DNA of 64,000 bases, taken from assembly GCF_030814695.1 (NCBI RefSeq), contig NZ_JAUSVL010000001.1, positions 4,810,227 to 4,874,226 of the forward strand, in the 5' to 3' direction. The notes beneath the pieces are model-generated. The model did no database searches. It saw nothing but the letters and a program-made list of their open reading frames with translations, and was not told the origin of the DNA. Shown here one piece after another: positions 51,190 through 60,848 of this stretch; position 1 is the first letter of the stretch, and the number at the start of each line of letters is the position of its first letter. The position numbers and the translations under genes are program-made. Origin of the DNA: Oligosphaera ethanolica (lineage in GTDB: Bacteria > Verrucomicrobiota > Lentisphaeria > Oligosphaerales > Oligosphaeraceae).

Positions 51190-51546
51190 AGGAGCCATTG
51201 ATAATGTCGGTACGACTGCCTCACTCTGGCTCAGTAAGACGTGACGTGTCAAGCAAATGTGGCGCCCTTCAGGCGCAATTCCAAGTTGCTGTCACACCCC
51301 GGGTTGCGGCGCCCTCCGGGCGCCTCACCCGGGGCTATGCATGGTACGGCCCTCCGGGCCGAACTTGGCTGACCAGGCGACTTACTTTGTCTGATCCGGG
51401 CCGAAAGCCACCTTTATTCAATGGCTATCTTTTTGCGCCGTAGGCGCTTAACTATGCTTAACCTCAGGCTTTAGCCTGGGGACGCATCCTGCCAACAGGC
51501 AGTGCCTCGTAGAGGCACTACTGCTATGGTTATCAATGATTGACCG
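51190..51546 (+). repeat. Repeat body B, copy 5
   Basis: Starts GCCATTGATAATGTCGG and ends GGTTATCAATGATTGACCGG, parts of the shared terminal motif. It is more diverged than copies 1 and 3 but keeps the hairpins, including GTGCCTCGTAGAGGCAC. No gene between 50763 and 51553. Confidence 0.75.
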
Positions 51547-51553
51547 GATACGA

Positions 51554-52558
51554 CTATGCGAAGGTTTGTGAACACAGGGCCTTGACGGCTTCTGGATCAT
51601 TGCAGAGATTGGCCAGCAGCTTCTGCAGGGTGTGAATGTCGTTGCTGCGCACCGTCTCATTCGGGCTGTGGTTGCCCGTGGTCGGCAACAGGATGGGATA
51701 CACCGGTGTGTCGCAGCCCTGCTGGGGAAAGGCCCGGGCGTCCGTGCCGCTGTAGTTGTAGACTTCGGTTTGCAGAGGCAAGCACCAGCGCCGGCATAGC
51801 TCAAGGATGCATTCGGCCTGCTGCTGGCCGAGGATGACCGACTTGTCGCTGATGGTCAAGACCGGGCCGTTGCCGAGGAGAACGCCTTGTTCTTCGTCGG
51901 CATAGGTGGCATCGAGGCAGATCACCAGGTCGGCTTTGCAGGCATTGGCCAGCACGGCGGCGCCAAAGCCGGTGAACTCCTCCTGGGCTGTCGCTGCCAG
52001 GACGATATTGACTGCCTGCGGGCTATTGGCAGACGCCATGCTGGAAAAAGCCTCGGCCAGCAAAACGAGCTGATGACAGCCCAGGCGGTTGTCGAGAAAG
52101 GGCGCCGTAATGTCCTCCGGCGTTGCCTTGAACGACGGCGTGAAACAGATGCGGTCGCCGCGGGAGATCGGGGGGTGGCATATCACCTGGAAGTTGCCGG
52201 GACGATCGGGCATTGCCCACACCCGCGCCGGGACGGTCCCAGACGCCGTCTTGACGGTGACGGCTGCCCCGTCGGCGCTATCGGCGCTGATGCCGCCGAG
52301 AGTGACGGCGACAATCCTGCCGGCATTGACACTTTGGACGATGAATCCCGGCGAGTCCATGTGGGCGCAGATCATCACGGTAAGCCAGTCGTCATGCCAT
52401 TTTGGCGATGTAGCGCTGATGGCGTAGCGGCCGTGGTGTTGGCAGGTCCAGCCGGCTTGTGACCATTGGCCAAGCAGCAGCTTGGCGACGTCGTCTTCAT
52501 CGCCGGGCGTGCTGTGGCAGGCGACCAGATTTTTCAGCATATGGCAACAAAATGGCAT
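51554..52558 (-). CDS. M42-family metallo-aminopeptidase
   Basis: 334 residues. The two-zinc site of M42 is recognisable: ICAHMDSPG (His, Asp), APFLDNRLGCHQ (bridging Asp), ATAQEEFTGFGA (Glu pair), LVICLDATYAD (Asp) and TGNHSPNETVR (His). Such cytoplasmic enzymes remove N-terminal residues from peptides and often form 12-mer shells; some relatives were named endoglucanases. The ATG at 52558 has GGAG nine bases upstream. It starts 16 bases after the stop of the GH10 gene, so the two are co-transcribed. Confidence 0.85.
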   Translation of the reverse strand: MPFCCHMLKNLVACHSTPGDEDDVAKLLLGQWSQAGWTCQHHGRYAISATSPKWHDDWLTVMICAHMDSPGFIVQSVNAGRIVAVTLGGISADSADGAAVTVKTASGTVPARVWAMPDRPGNFQVICHPPISRGDRICFTPSFKATPEDITAPFLDNRLGCHQLVLLAEAFSSMASANSPQAVNIVLAATAQEEFTGFGAAVLANACKADLVICLDATYADEEQGVLLGNGPVLTISDKSVILGQQQAECILELCRRWCLPLQTEVYNYSGTDARAFPQQGCDTPVYPILLPTTGNHSPNETVRSNDIHTLQKLLANLCNDPEAVKALCSQTFA

Positions 52559-52574
52559 GGCGAATGGCTCCGTG

Positions 52575-54044
52575 TCAGTGCAGGGCACAGACGGTGTTGT
52601 GGTCTTTGCCGGCGGCGTCTTGCCAGCTGAGGCGGTAGTTGCCGCGGAAGCCGCGGAAGGCCACGTGGCCGTCCTTGTCGGCCTTGACAACCAGGTTACT
52701 GCGCCATTCGTGGTTGATCAGATCGTCCAGCACGAAGTACGCCAGCTTGGGCTCCATGTCCCGTGAGAAGATGCCGGACACGGACGGTTCGCCGGGTGCG
52801 CCGCAGTCATCGACGGTGTTCCACCAGGTGACGCCCATCATGGCCTTGATGCTGAACCACAGGCGGTAGAGATTGCGGGTGATGACGGCCTGGATGGCCT
52901 GGCCCTGCGCGTCGTTGTTGGGCGCGGTGATGGTGATTTCGCTCAGATGGAGGGGCCGGCCGGGTTCGCTGATGGTCTTCATGGTGTCCCACACGGCCTG
53001 CGGTGCCTGGATCGGCTTGCCGGCGGCGATGTCCAGGCACTGCTGGGGGTTGAAGAGGTGCATCTGGGCACCAACGATGTCAATCTTGCAGCCGCGGGCC
53101 AGCAGGTCTTGCACCTGGTCGCGGTAGTGCTGATTGAGGAAATAGTCGTTGATGTTCAGTTTGACGCCTTTGGGGAAGACGCCGTCGGCGACCTTGAAGG
53201 AACGGTAGGTGTAGTCACCGGGCATGAGGCCGTAGGTACTTTTGCAGAGACCACTGTTGGGCTGCATCAGGCCCTTGCTGAAATCCGTGGCGCTTTCATT
53301 GACCACGTCCCAGCTGTGGAGGCGGCCTTTGTAGCGCAGAGCGATGTCCATGATGCGCTTGGCAAAAGCGCTGTTGATTTCGCTGGTGAATTCCGGCAGC
53401 AGCACTTCGAGTTGTTCGGCGCTGAAGTCCTTGAAGATTTCCGTCGTGGGATTGCGGTCGCTGTTGCCGTCATTGGCGAGAGCGCCGTGATAGCGCGCCG
53501 GGAGCTTCTTGAGCAGCCAGGCGGGGAATTGCCACTTGTAATTACCCCAGCTGAGGGTGTGGCCGTGCAGGCGGATGCCCTTGCCCTCGCAGAATGCCAC
53601 GATGGGGTCTGTGGCTGGCCGGCGCCAATGCGGCTCGTTCTTCGGGTCGCTGATGCTGTTCCAGTACTCCGCGCTGTCGCGGTATTCGGCCGCAAAACGC
53701 GGATGGCCCTCTTCCAGCTCAAATTTTTTCCAGTAAAAAGGTATGGTGGCCGAATTGAAGAGCTCGCCGAAGAGGTCCTGGTGGCGGCGGTTGCGTTCGT
53801 CACTACCGAGCTGATTGAAGTTGAAGATATGGGCGCCGAAGATGAAGTCGTGGCTGAGCTGCTCGACCTTGACGTCGCAGCCGGGGCAGAGGCCCTGCGG
53901 GGCGAAATCGGCATTGGCTTTGCGGTGGGCGTCGATATCACGGTCAATCTGGCGCTGCACGTCGTCATTCCAGAGCTGCCAGTAGGCGTCGCTCATGACC
54001 TGGTTGAGATTGTCGAGGCTGGTGGTGGGGCGGGGGTAATTCAT
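52575..54044 (-). CDS. Endo-beta-1,4-xylanase, GH10
   Basis: 489 residues. A GH10 barrel is shown by FNSATIPFYWKKFELEEGHP, GIRLHGHTLSWGN, the acid/base Glu in WDVVNES, and the nucleophile in LHLSEITIT, with a C-terminal WWNTVDDCG barrel strand. The first 60 residues precede the barrel and could be a small N-terminal domain. There is no signal peptide, so the enzyme is probably cytoplasmic and may act on imported xylo-oligosaccharides. The ATG at 54044 is chosen because the upstream extension to 54080 lacks a ribosome-binding site. It is followed closely by the M42 peptidase gene. Confidence 0.88.
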   Translation of the reverse strand: MNYPRPTTSLDNLNQVMSDAYWQLWNDDVQRQIDRDIDAHRKANADFAPQGLCPGCDVKVEQLSHDFIFGAHIFNFNQLGSDERNRRHQDLFGELFNSATIPFYWKKFELEEGHPRFAAEYRDSAEYWNSISDPKNEPHWRRPATDPIVAFCEGKGIRLHGHTLSWGNYKWQFPAWLLKKLPARYHGALANDGNSDRNPTTEIFKDFSAEQLEVLLPEFTSEINSAFAKRIMDIALRYKGRLHSWDVVNESATDFSKGLMQPNSGLCKSTYGLMPGDYTYRSFKVADGVFPKGVKLNINDYFLNQHYRDQVQDLLARGCKIDIVGAQMHLFNPQQCLDIAAGKPIQAPQAVWDTMKTISEPGRPLHLSEITITAPNNDAQGQAIQAVITRNLYRLWFSIKAMMGVTWWNTVDDCGAPGEPSVSGIFSRDMEPKLAYFVLDDLINHEWRSNLVVKADKDGHVAFRGFRGNYRLSWQDAAGKDHNTVCALH

Positions 54045-54178
54045 GGTTGCTCGCAGAATGGGGTGGTGGACTACATACACTCAATAAAAGCGCGATGATC
54101 GCGGCACGGAATGAAGGTACTATAGTGCCGCTGGCCTGAGGCGAAAAAGCCACTGCTGGTAATTTGGACTGCCTAGAC

Positions 54179-54219
54179 AAAAAAAAGAACGCCGCCATCG
54201 GAAATGGCGGCGTTCTTTT
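54179..54219 (-). terminator. Rho-independent terminator
   Basis: A perfect 16-bp stem (arms 54183-54198 and 54204-54219, loop of 5) reads, on the minus strand, AAAAGAACGCCGCCAT and its complement, and is followed by T8. It lies 27 bases after the stop of the small lipoprotein gene and should end its transcript. Confidence 0.9.
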
Positions 54220-54245
54220 CAGTCACAAGACGTGATGATAAATCA

Positions 54246-54413
54246 TCACTCCTTGGGCAGTTCGACTTTGATCTTCTCAGCGTCTTTTTTGAGGTCTTCG
54301 CCGGCCTTCTGCGCGTCAGCAGCGATGGATTCCAAGGTGGGTTCTTTTTTCTTGCAGCCAACAACGGGGAGAACCAGGGCGGCGATGAGAGCGAGGAACA
54401 TCAGTTTTTTCAT
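54246..54413 (-). CDS. Small lipoprotein
   Basis: 55 residues. MKKLMFLALIAALVLPVVGC is a typical lipoprotein signal with lipobox LPVVGC, followed by KKKEPTLESI and a short amphipathic helix rich in Lys, Glu and Asp. AAGGA precedes the ATG at 54413. A longer frame to 54593 has no ribosome-binding site. A strong terminator follows. It resembles the many short lipoproteins (entericidin-like or helix-forming) of Gram-negative envelopes. The exact role is unknown. Confidence 0.75.
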   Translation of the reverse strand: MKKLMFLALIAALVLPVVGCKKKEPTLESIAADAQKAGEDLKKDAEKIKVELPKE

Positions 54414-54636
54414 GTGTCCATTCCTTAATTCTAAGACTGTATTTCTGGGACCAACAGGGAGGGAATTCTCTCCCAAACGTGCAGTTAATGTAGAATAGGA
54501 ATAAGTGGGTTCAAGCGGTTTGAGCGAAAATAAATGCAAGTGGGTGAAACTGTTATGCATCAGTGGGAAGAAACAACGCTCAGGAGGCGGCAAGGTATTG
54601 TGAATGATGTTGTGTTAATGGCTCCGGTTTCAGGCG

Positions 54637-57600
54637 TCATGGCATTGGTTTCAGCAGCAGAATGGTGGTGAGGTCGGCGATAGCGCGTTGCTCTTCGCCT
54701 GCGGCGGCCAGTATGCGCAGATCGTATGCTGAGACGGCGTCGATATTCATGGTGAGGGCCTTGCCGGCCGGCGTGTCTGGGCAGGGCGCCAGCTCGGTCC
54801 AGTGGGCGTTGCGGAATTCGCCGATGGCGCCTGAGAGACCTGCCGCGTCGTTTTGGCGGTTCAGGGTGGCGTTGCCGGTGGCAAAGGGCAGGCAGAGGAT
54901 GCGTTGCGACCCGGTGAGGTCGATATTGTCCAGAGCGACGAAGGCCACGTCGCCTTCGCCGTGGCAGATTTGCCGGTCGGCGACGCTGATGTTGCCTTGT
55001 GCGGCCGCGGCGATGACCGCGCCATCACGGTTCAGCATCACAAATGCCGTGCGGTCGCCAGCGACGGCGACCGCGATTTCGGGCGTGCCGTCTTGCGCGG
55101 GCACAACGATTGTGCGACGTTCGGGGGACATATTGACCACGGTGAGCGCCTGGCCATTGCGCAAGGGCACGTACGACGCCAGGACGGTGCCGTCGTCAAT
55201 ATTGAGGACGAGGCGTTTGACTGTGCTCTGCGAGTCGAGGAAATCGCGGTAGGCGTCGCGGATGGCGTCTGGCGCTTTCATATTGTTCAGTTCGAAGGCG
55301 CCGGGAAGCCAGGCGACCTTGCGGTCCTGGCTGAAGACGAGTTTCGTGGCAGCCGGGCCGTCGTCGGTGAGTGGGACGGGCATCGTCGAGCTGAGGATGC
55401 CCAGTTGCTCAAGGCGCTCCAGCCGGTTGGCCTGGCGGTCGTAACCGTAGCGGACATCACCGCTGAAGAGGAGTTGCCCGCCATTGCGGACGAAGTCGCG
55501 CACTTGTGCGAAACTCTCGTCCTTGGCGGCATAGGCCATCGGCCAGATCAGCGCCGTGGCTTCTTTGGGGAGTCGCGCCAGGTCCCACTCGTGGATGACG
55601 GAGAAGGGCACGTTGAGCGTCAGGAGGGCATCGACAGCGAGGCGCAGGGCTTCGTGGATGTCGTTCTGACGATAACCGTAGCGGCAGCCGTCAGGCACGA
55701 GCAGGTAGAGTTTGGGCGCGGTATAGACTGGTTCTGCATTGCGGCAGAGCAATGCGAAGTTGCGGTAGGCCTGCAGGACGGGTTTGGCGGTGAGGTCGGC
55801 GTGGGTGATGCCCCAGGGGAAGACGCAGTCTTGGAAGTCCTTCCACGACCAGTTGGCGATGAAAGCCGCGCCCATGCCGAAGGCACAGTGTCCCACCGCG
55901 AGAAAATGCTTGACTGACGCGTCGGCGGGGTCGCCCCACTGGCCGGTAGTGCGCGCGCTATGGGCCACCCGCGAACCGAACTCGCCGAGGGAGAAGCTTT
56001 TGCCGGCGTAGCGCCGGTCCATCATTTTGAGGACGGAGCGGAGGTTTGCCAGGGCGCCGTAGTGATGGACGTTGGTGAAGTCCTGCTCCTGGGAGCCCCA
56101 GTATTTGTCTGACGAGGTGAGATTCTGCAGATAGCCCACTGTGTTGAGTGCGTCACCGTCGCCGGCCTTGACGCCGTCGCGGTTTTTGGCGACCCAGCGG
56201 CGGAAGATATGGGCGCGGAAGATTTCATTATCGCGGGCGCGAAGATCGTCCCAACCGCTGGCCTTGGCGGCGAAATCGATACCGTCTTCGCCGCCGCGTT
56301 GCCGCCATGCCTCCTGTGCCTTGGCGAAAGACCCGTATTGCTCGGCGAGCCACTGGCGGAAAAGCGGCTGAAGGACGTCGTTGTTGGTGAGGCGGGTGCT
56401 GGGCTCGTTCTGGGTGTCGTAGAAAATGCCGGGCACATCGCGATAACGGCGGGTCCAGAACGCATTCCAGTCTTGCTGGACAGCGAGTTCTTCGTCGGAG
56501 AGGTCCAGGCCCTGCCAGTCATGGAGGGTGAGGAAGACCGTGACCTGCTTGGTCTGGGCGATCTGGACGATGGCGTCGGTCTGGCGCTGGGTCCGTTCCG
56601 GGCGTTCGCGCAAGTCCAGTGGGCCGTGGCTGTGCGCGCCGGGGACTTTGCAGAAGGGTGAGAAGTGCAGAATGCGCAGAGTGTTGAGTGCGTAGTCGCG
56701 CATGCCTTGAAAGTCCTGTTGCCAGACGAGGGGATTCTCGTTGTCCGAGAACCACATCATGCCGGTGGTGTTAGTGCCGGTGAAGAAGCAGGGCCGGTCA
56801 TTGAGGTAGAAGTAGTTGTCTTTCTGGCTGACGCTGAGGCCCTGCTTGATGCTTTCTTCCTGCCAGACTGCCAAACCGTTGCTGACGCGGTCGAGGGTTT
56901 GGCCATTGCGGCGGAGGACGACCTCGAAGCGATGGAAGTCCTGCGTGCTGTCGGCCGGAACGGTCCAGGTCGCACTCTGGTCGGCCGCGCCATAGGCGGG
57001 CAGGGTGTCAATGGGCGTGATGGCGCTTAACGCAGCTTCGTGGATGGCCTTGCCGTCAAGCAGCCATTGGACGCTTAGGCCGTCCTTGAGACTATCGTGA
57101 ATGCGGAAGTGCGCCGTGAGCTCCACGGTTTCGCCGGGGCGGGCGCAGGGCTTGTCGCAGTCGCTGTGGACGACGTAGGCGGCAGCCAGCAGGCGTTCGC
57201 AGGTGGCGACAAAGAGCTCGTCGAGCGCGGGCTGCGTGCCATCGAAGAGATTGCGGTTGGTGGCGGTCACAAAGGCCCAGTTGGAGCCGTTCCAGGGATT
57301 GCCGTGATTGAAGACGGCCGCCGCGACTGGGCCGCGATTGCGGCCGTAGATATCCCGCGCCTGCAGCAGCGGCAGGTAGCGGCCGTGGACGCGGGGAAAG
57401 ACGGGGTTGTTCGAGCCCGTCATGGCGACGGCTGCCGGGCCTGCCAGCGGACCGATGTTGTCCCAGGTCGTGGACACCAGCTCCTGCTCCGGCGACAGGC
57501 GCAGGCTGTGGACATGCTCAAGGATGAAGGACGGGTCGCAGACGCCGATCTGATAGGGTGAGAGCTTCATGGTGTCGCCGGCCTGGCCATAGCGCGTGTT

Positions 57601-58575
57601 GAGGCCGAAAGCGGCTGCGCTGTTCGCCAGCGTGTCGATCTGCGCGGCTAACACGGCCCTGGGTAGCGGCTGCCACTGACCGGGGCCGTAGTAGCTCAAG
57701 AGGGTGTCGAAGGGATAGCCGCCAATGGAGAAGAAGGCGCCGCCCTGACGCAGGTAGTTGCGGAACGAATCGGCGGCTTCACGCGGGAAATACGGCGCTT
57801 GGGGAAGAATAAGCAGATCGATGGTGCCTTTGGCGAGAGTCTTTTCCTCGGCTAATTCGCTGTCGCTGATGATGACGGGTTGGAAGCCGCGGCGGCGGAG
57901 GAGTTCGGCGAGGCGCTGCGGGTCGGCGTGGCCGGGTTCGCGCGGGAAGGCGTCGTCGCTGAAGATGGCGATGCGCCGGCCAGGCGGGTCGACTGGCGTG
58001 GCGATAGCTTGGCGGGGAAGTTCTACAGCTGGCCCGGCGCTGATAATCTGCCGCATATTGCGCAGGCGGACGACCTGGTCGCCGAAATTGAAGTTCATGA
58101 CCACATGGGCCGTACTCAAAAAGCCCCGCTGGCCATTGCCGCGCGGCTGAAAGCTCAGCTGTGCCAGTGACACCGTGACGTCTCGCCATTGGTTCTGAAT
58201 GGCTGGGATGTTCTTTTGGTCTTCCGGTACGATCCGGGTCATCCAGGCATCGCCATCCTCCTCAAAGAACCAGATGTGCATGACTGCCGCTGGCGCGGCG
58301 GATTCCACGAAAAGCTCGAAGGCCAGCGCCGTGGCATTGGGGTCGATGCGGAAAGGCTTGAGGCTGGCGCTGCCCCAGTTGTTGCCGGGCTTACTCGTAT
58401 AGGCGAAACGCATGACTGGCTGCTTCTGCTCGTCATTGACGACGCTCATGGCCGGAGCGGCGCCACCATCGTTGTGTGGCGCCCACAGGGCCAAGTCGCC
58501 GGTGGGGACGGGTAGTTCGGCACAGCAGGCAAGCAGAGCCAGGCACAAGGGGAGGGCAGTCAGGCGGGTAAGCAT
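54637..58575 (-). CDS. Very large exported glycosidase (GH5-like), probable lipoprotein
   Basis: 1312 residues. The N-terminal signal ends LALLACC, compatible with a lipobox (Leu-Leu-Ala-Cys). A carbohydrate-binding-like module (GDLALWAPHNDGGAAPAMSV ... WRDVTVSLAQLSF) is followed by an amidotransferase-like segment (IAIFSDDAFPREPG, LLILPQAPYF). The catalytic TIM barrel lies near 600-960: YFYLNDRPCFFTGTN, LNTLRILHFSPF, FLTLHDWQG, acid/base Glu in YDTQNEPS and a nucleophile Glu in FSLGEFGS. This suits clan GH-A (GH5-like). Beta-rich domains follow. AGGAG is nine bases before the ATG. The substrate is unknown; export and anchoring on the membrane are inferred from the signal. Confidence 0.75.
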   Translation of the reverse strand: MLTRLTALPLCLALLACCAELPVPTGDLALWAPHNDGGAAPAMSVVNDEQKQPVMRFAYTSKPGNNWGSASLKPFRIDPNATALAFELFVESAAPAAVMHIWFFEEDGDAWMTRIVPEDQKNIPAIQNQWRDVTVSLAQLSFQPRGNGQRGFLSTAHVVMNFNFGDQVVRLRNMRQIISAGPAVELPRQAIATPVDPPGRRIAIFSDDAFPREPGHADPQRLAELLRRRGFQPVIISDSELAEEKTLAKGTIDLLILPQAPYFPREAADSFRNYLRQGGAFFSIGGYPFDTLLSYYGPGQWQPLPRAVLAAQIDTLANSAAAFGLNTRYGQAGDTMKLSPYQIGVCDPSFILEHVHSLRLSPEQELVSTTWDNIGPLAGPAAVAMTGSNNPVFPRVHGRYLPLLQARDIYGRNRGPVAAAVFNHGNPWNGSNWAFVTATNRNLFDGTQPALDELFVATCERLLAAAYVVHSDCDKPCARPGETVELTAHFRIHDSLKDGLSVQWLLDGKAIHEAALSAITPIDTLPAYGAADQSATWTVPADSTQDFHRFEVVLRRNGQTLDRVSNGLAVWQEESIKQGLSVSQKDNYFYLNDRPCFFTGTNTTGMMWFSDNENPLVWQQDFQGMRDYALNTLRILHFSPFCKVPGAHSHGPLDLRERPERTQRQTDAIVQIAQTKQVTVFLTLHDWQGLDLSDEELAVQQDWNAFWTRRYRDVPGIFYDTQNEPSTRLTNNDVLQPLFRQWLAEQYGSFAKAQEAWRQRGGEDGIDFAAKASGWDDLRARDNEIFRAHIFRRWVAKNRDGVKAGDGDALNTVGYLQNLTSSDKYWGSQEQDFTNVHHYGALANLRSVLKMMDRRYAGKSFSLGEFGSRVAHSARTTGQWGDPADASVKHFLAVGHCAFGMGAAFIANWSWKDFQDCVFPWGITHADLTAKPVLQAYRNFALLCRNAEPVYTAPKLYLLVPDGCRYGYRQNDIHEALRLAVDALLTLNVPFSVIHEWDLARLPKEATALIWPMAYAAKDESFAQVRDFVRNGGQLLFSGDVRYGYDRQANRLERLEQLGILSSTMPVPLTDDGPAATKLVFSQDRKVAWLPGAFELNNMKAPDAIRDAYRDFLDSQSTVKRLVLNIDDGTVLASYVPLRNGQALTVVNMSPERRTIVVPAQDGTPEIAVAVAGDRTAFVMLNRDGAVIAAAAQGNISVADRQICHGEGDVAFVALDNIDLTGSQRILCLPFATGNATLNRQNDAAGLSGAIGEFRNAHWTELAPCPDTPAGKALTMNIDAVSAYDLRILAAAGEEQRAIADLTTILLLKPMP

Positions 58576-58745
58576 CGGCGTGTTCTCCTGGTGGTGCCGG
58601 CGGCCACACGATGACGGTCGGATAAGTGCCGTCGTTGTCGCGTGGCCGCCATGCTGGATGTGGACCTGTACTGGATGCGTTTCGGATTGTTTTATGGGGG
58701 AAGCGTTGCCGGGTGCGGCTCTGCGTGGACTGCGCAGCTTGTTGT

Positions 58746-59750
58746 TCAGGCCATGACGGGCTTATGCCAGCGCTGGTCTTTGGCGCTGGCATACATGGCT
58801 TCCATGACGGCGCTGCGCAACGCGGCCTCGCTAGCGCTGACCAGCGCGGTCTTCTTACCATTGACGGCGTCGAGGAAGAGATCGAAGGCGTGCGGCTGCG
58901 CCTCGGGCAGGGCGGTCCACGGCGACTTACCATCGGCGCCTTCGACGTGCTTGCTGGTGAAAAAGAGCTGGCCGTTGCTGATGTGGGCGTGGCCCTCGGT
59001 GCCGCTGACCAGGAAGGTGACGGGGTTGGCCACGTCCACCCAGCCGGCGGCGAGGGTGGCGGTGCAGCCGTCGGGGAAGCGCAGCAGGCCTTCGCCGGAT
59101 TCGTCGCAGTCGCCGTAACGCTTGGTGACGACTTCGATATTGGCGGTGACGCGGTCGGGGGCGACGCCTAACCACCAGAGGATAATGTCCAGCGAGTGGG
59201 TGCCGAGGTCGCCAAAGGCGCCGCAGCCGGCGATGGCCGGGTCGGCCATCCAGCGCCAGTCCTTGTCAAACCAGCCGCCAAGAGAGCCGCCGTGGCAATT
59301 GGAATGGCGGATGCGGGTGACTTTACCGAAAGCGCCGGCCTGGAGTTGCTGTTTGATGAATTGGTGAATGGGCAGGCCACGCATGAAATAGCCCGTCTGG
59401 AACAGCACGCCGGCCTTTTTGATAGCCGCCGCCATGGCCCAGCCATCGGCAGCCGAAAAGCCCAGGGGCTTTTCCACGAAGAGATGTTTGCCGGCTTGGG
59501 CGGCCTGAATGACCAGATCGCCGTGGCGGTTGGTCTCCGAGCAGATCACGACGGCGTCGATGCTCTTGTCCTGCCAGATGGCGTCTGGCGTGGCCACGCA
59601 GCTGCTCTTGAGCTCGGCGGCGTTCTTCTGCGCGCGGGCGTCGTCGTGATCCCACACCGATACGACTTGGATGTCCGGCCGTGCGACGAGTTTCTTGACG
59701 AAATTGGGCGTGTGGATGTGTGCGCAACCGACGAGGGCGATCTTTTTCAT
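58746..59750 (-). CDS. Gfo/Idh/MocA family oxidoreductase
   Basis: 334 residues. The N-terminal Rossmann fold has IALVGCAHIHTPNFVKKL, with VVICSETNRHGDLVIQAAQAG and the EKPLGFS motif (catalytic Lys in EKP), followed by the C-terminal beta-sheet domain (GAFGDLGTHSLDIILWWLG). It would oxidise or reduce a sugar or inositol with NAD(P). AGGAGA precedes the ATG at 59750. The preceding HAD gene ends with a TGA that overlaps this ATG (ATGA), so the two are translationally coupled. Confidence 0.87.
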   Translation of the reverse strand: MKKIALVGCAHIHTPNFVKKLVARPDIQVVSVWDHDDARAQKNAAELKSSCVATPDAIWQDKSIDAVVICSETNRHGDLVIQAAQAGKHLFVEKPLGFSAADGWAMAAAIKKAGVLFQTGYFMRGLPIHQFIKQQLQAGAFGKVTRIRHSNCHGGSLGGWFDKDWRWMADPAIAGCGAFGDLGTHSLDIILWWLGVAPDRVTANIEVVTKRYGDCDESGEGLLRFPDGCTATLAAGWVDVANPVTFLVSGTEGHAHISNGQLFFTSKHVEGADGKSPWTALPEAQPHAFDLFLDAVNGKKTALVSASEAALRSAVMEAMYASAKDQRWHKPVMA

Positions 59751-60481
59751 GGTCTCTCCTGTATTTGCTGATGACGTGACTGGCAGCACTGACAAGCAGG
59801 CTCGGTTTGGGATTGAAGCTCAGAAAGTAAGTCCAGCTGCTCTTCCGCGAACAGCGACAGATCTGGCAGAATGAGATCGGCGTCCTTAAGCACCTGCGGT
59901 GGGCATTCCGGGCGCCGCAGGGCGACGCAGAACATGCCGGCGGCTTTGGCGGCGCGCACGCCAGCCGTGGCGTCTTCGAAGACCACGCAGCGCGCCGGCT
60001 CGACACCGAGGCGTTCGGCGCCAAGCAGGAAACAGTCCGGCGCCGGCTTGCCGCGGTGGTAGTCTTCGCAGCCGACAAAATGGCCGATGGCGTCCTGCAG
60101 CCCCGACTGCTCGATGAACTCGTTTATGCGTCGGCGCGTCGATCCAGAGACGATAGTCACCACCCGCCCGGCGTCAACCAGCCGCCGCAGCAGGGCGATG
60201 GAGCCTGGGATGCGGATGTCACGCGCGGCGGTGATTTCGTTGTAGCGCTTTTCGGTGACGGCTTCCATCGCCTGACGGTCGGCATAGGCGTCGGGCCAGC
60301 GCGCCTTGACGTCCGTATAGATGTCTTGCCACGACCGGCCGTATTCCAGACGTTCGACTTCGGCAAAAGCAACCGGCACGCCCCGGGCGCGCAGCGCGTC
60401 ATGAATGGCCTCAATCCACACCCGCTCCGAGTCGATGAGCGTGCCGTCCATGTCGAAGATAAAAGCGCGATTCTGGGCCAT
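59747..60481 (-). CDS. HAD-superfamily phosphatase (beta-phosphoglucomutase-like)
   Basis: 244 residues. The catalytic DxD motif is FIFDMDGTLIDSE, with Thr in VTIVSGSTR, Lys in HRGKPAPDCFLLGAERLG, and the acidic motif IV in VFEDATAGVRAAK. The cap domain is of the small helical type. It probably dephosphorylates or isomerises a sugar phosphate. It is coupled to the oxidoreductase gene downstream, so a shared sugar-phosphate route is likely. Substrate unknown. The C-terminal tail (QTEPACQCCQSRHQQ) is Cys-rich and unusual. Confidence 0.85.
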   Translation of the reverse strand: MAQNRAFIFDMDGTLIDSERVWIEAIHDALRARGVPVAFAEVERLEYGRSWQDIYTDVKARWPDAYADRQAMEAVTEKRYNEITAARDIRIPGSIALLRRLVDAGRVVTIVSGSTRRRINEFIEQSGLQDAIGHFVGCEDYHRGKPAPDCFLLGAERLGVEPARCVVFEDATAGVRAAKAAGMFCVALRRPECPPQVLKDADLILPDLSLFAEEQLDLLSELQSQTEPACQCCQSRHQQIQERP

Positions 60482-60632
60482 GTGAAAGGTACTTCGCTGT
60501 TCTGTTGCGGTGGCTTTGCGGCAGATAATGTAGATTGTGAGCTGCGCGTGTCGGCGCGGCCAAACATCCGACTAGTCGTGCGTGGGTTCACGTCGGCAGT
60601 CGTGGTTTTGGCAGAATTCTTACACGACGGCC

Positions 60633-60661
60633 AATATACCGCCCGGAGCCATCGCTGCCAA
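60633..60661 (-). promoter_or_regulatory. Candidate sigma-70 promoter for the phosphatase-oxidoreductase pair
   Basis: On the minus strand TTGGCA (60661-60656) and TATATT (60638-60633) are 17 bases apart, giving a leader of about 145 bases to the ATG at 60481. No convincing promoter for the plus-strand gene was found in 60482-60848. Confidence 0.45.
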
Positions 60662-60848
60662 CGCCTAGCAAAGCAAAGGGCCACTGGGGGGCGGTGAGCG
60701 TTACCAGTTCAGTGGCAGGGGGTGGTTTTGGGCATTACATTCCGGGGTCGTGTTTTTCGTGGCTACATCGGCGCCGGGCGTGATGTTTTTGTGCGGTGTC
60801 GGTAATGCCAGTCAGCCCTTAGCATGTCCGCGAGGAAGGCAGGACTTG

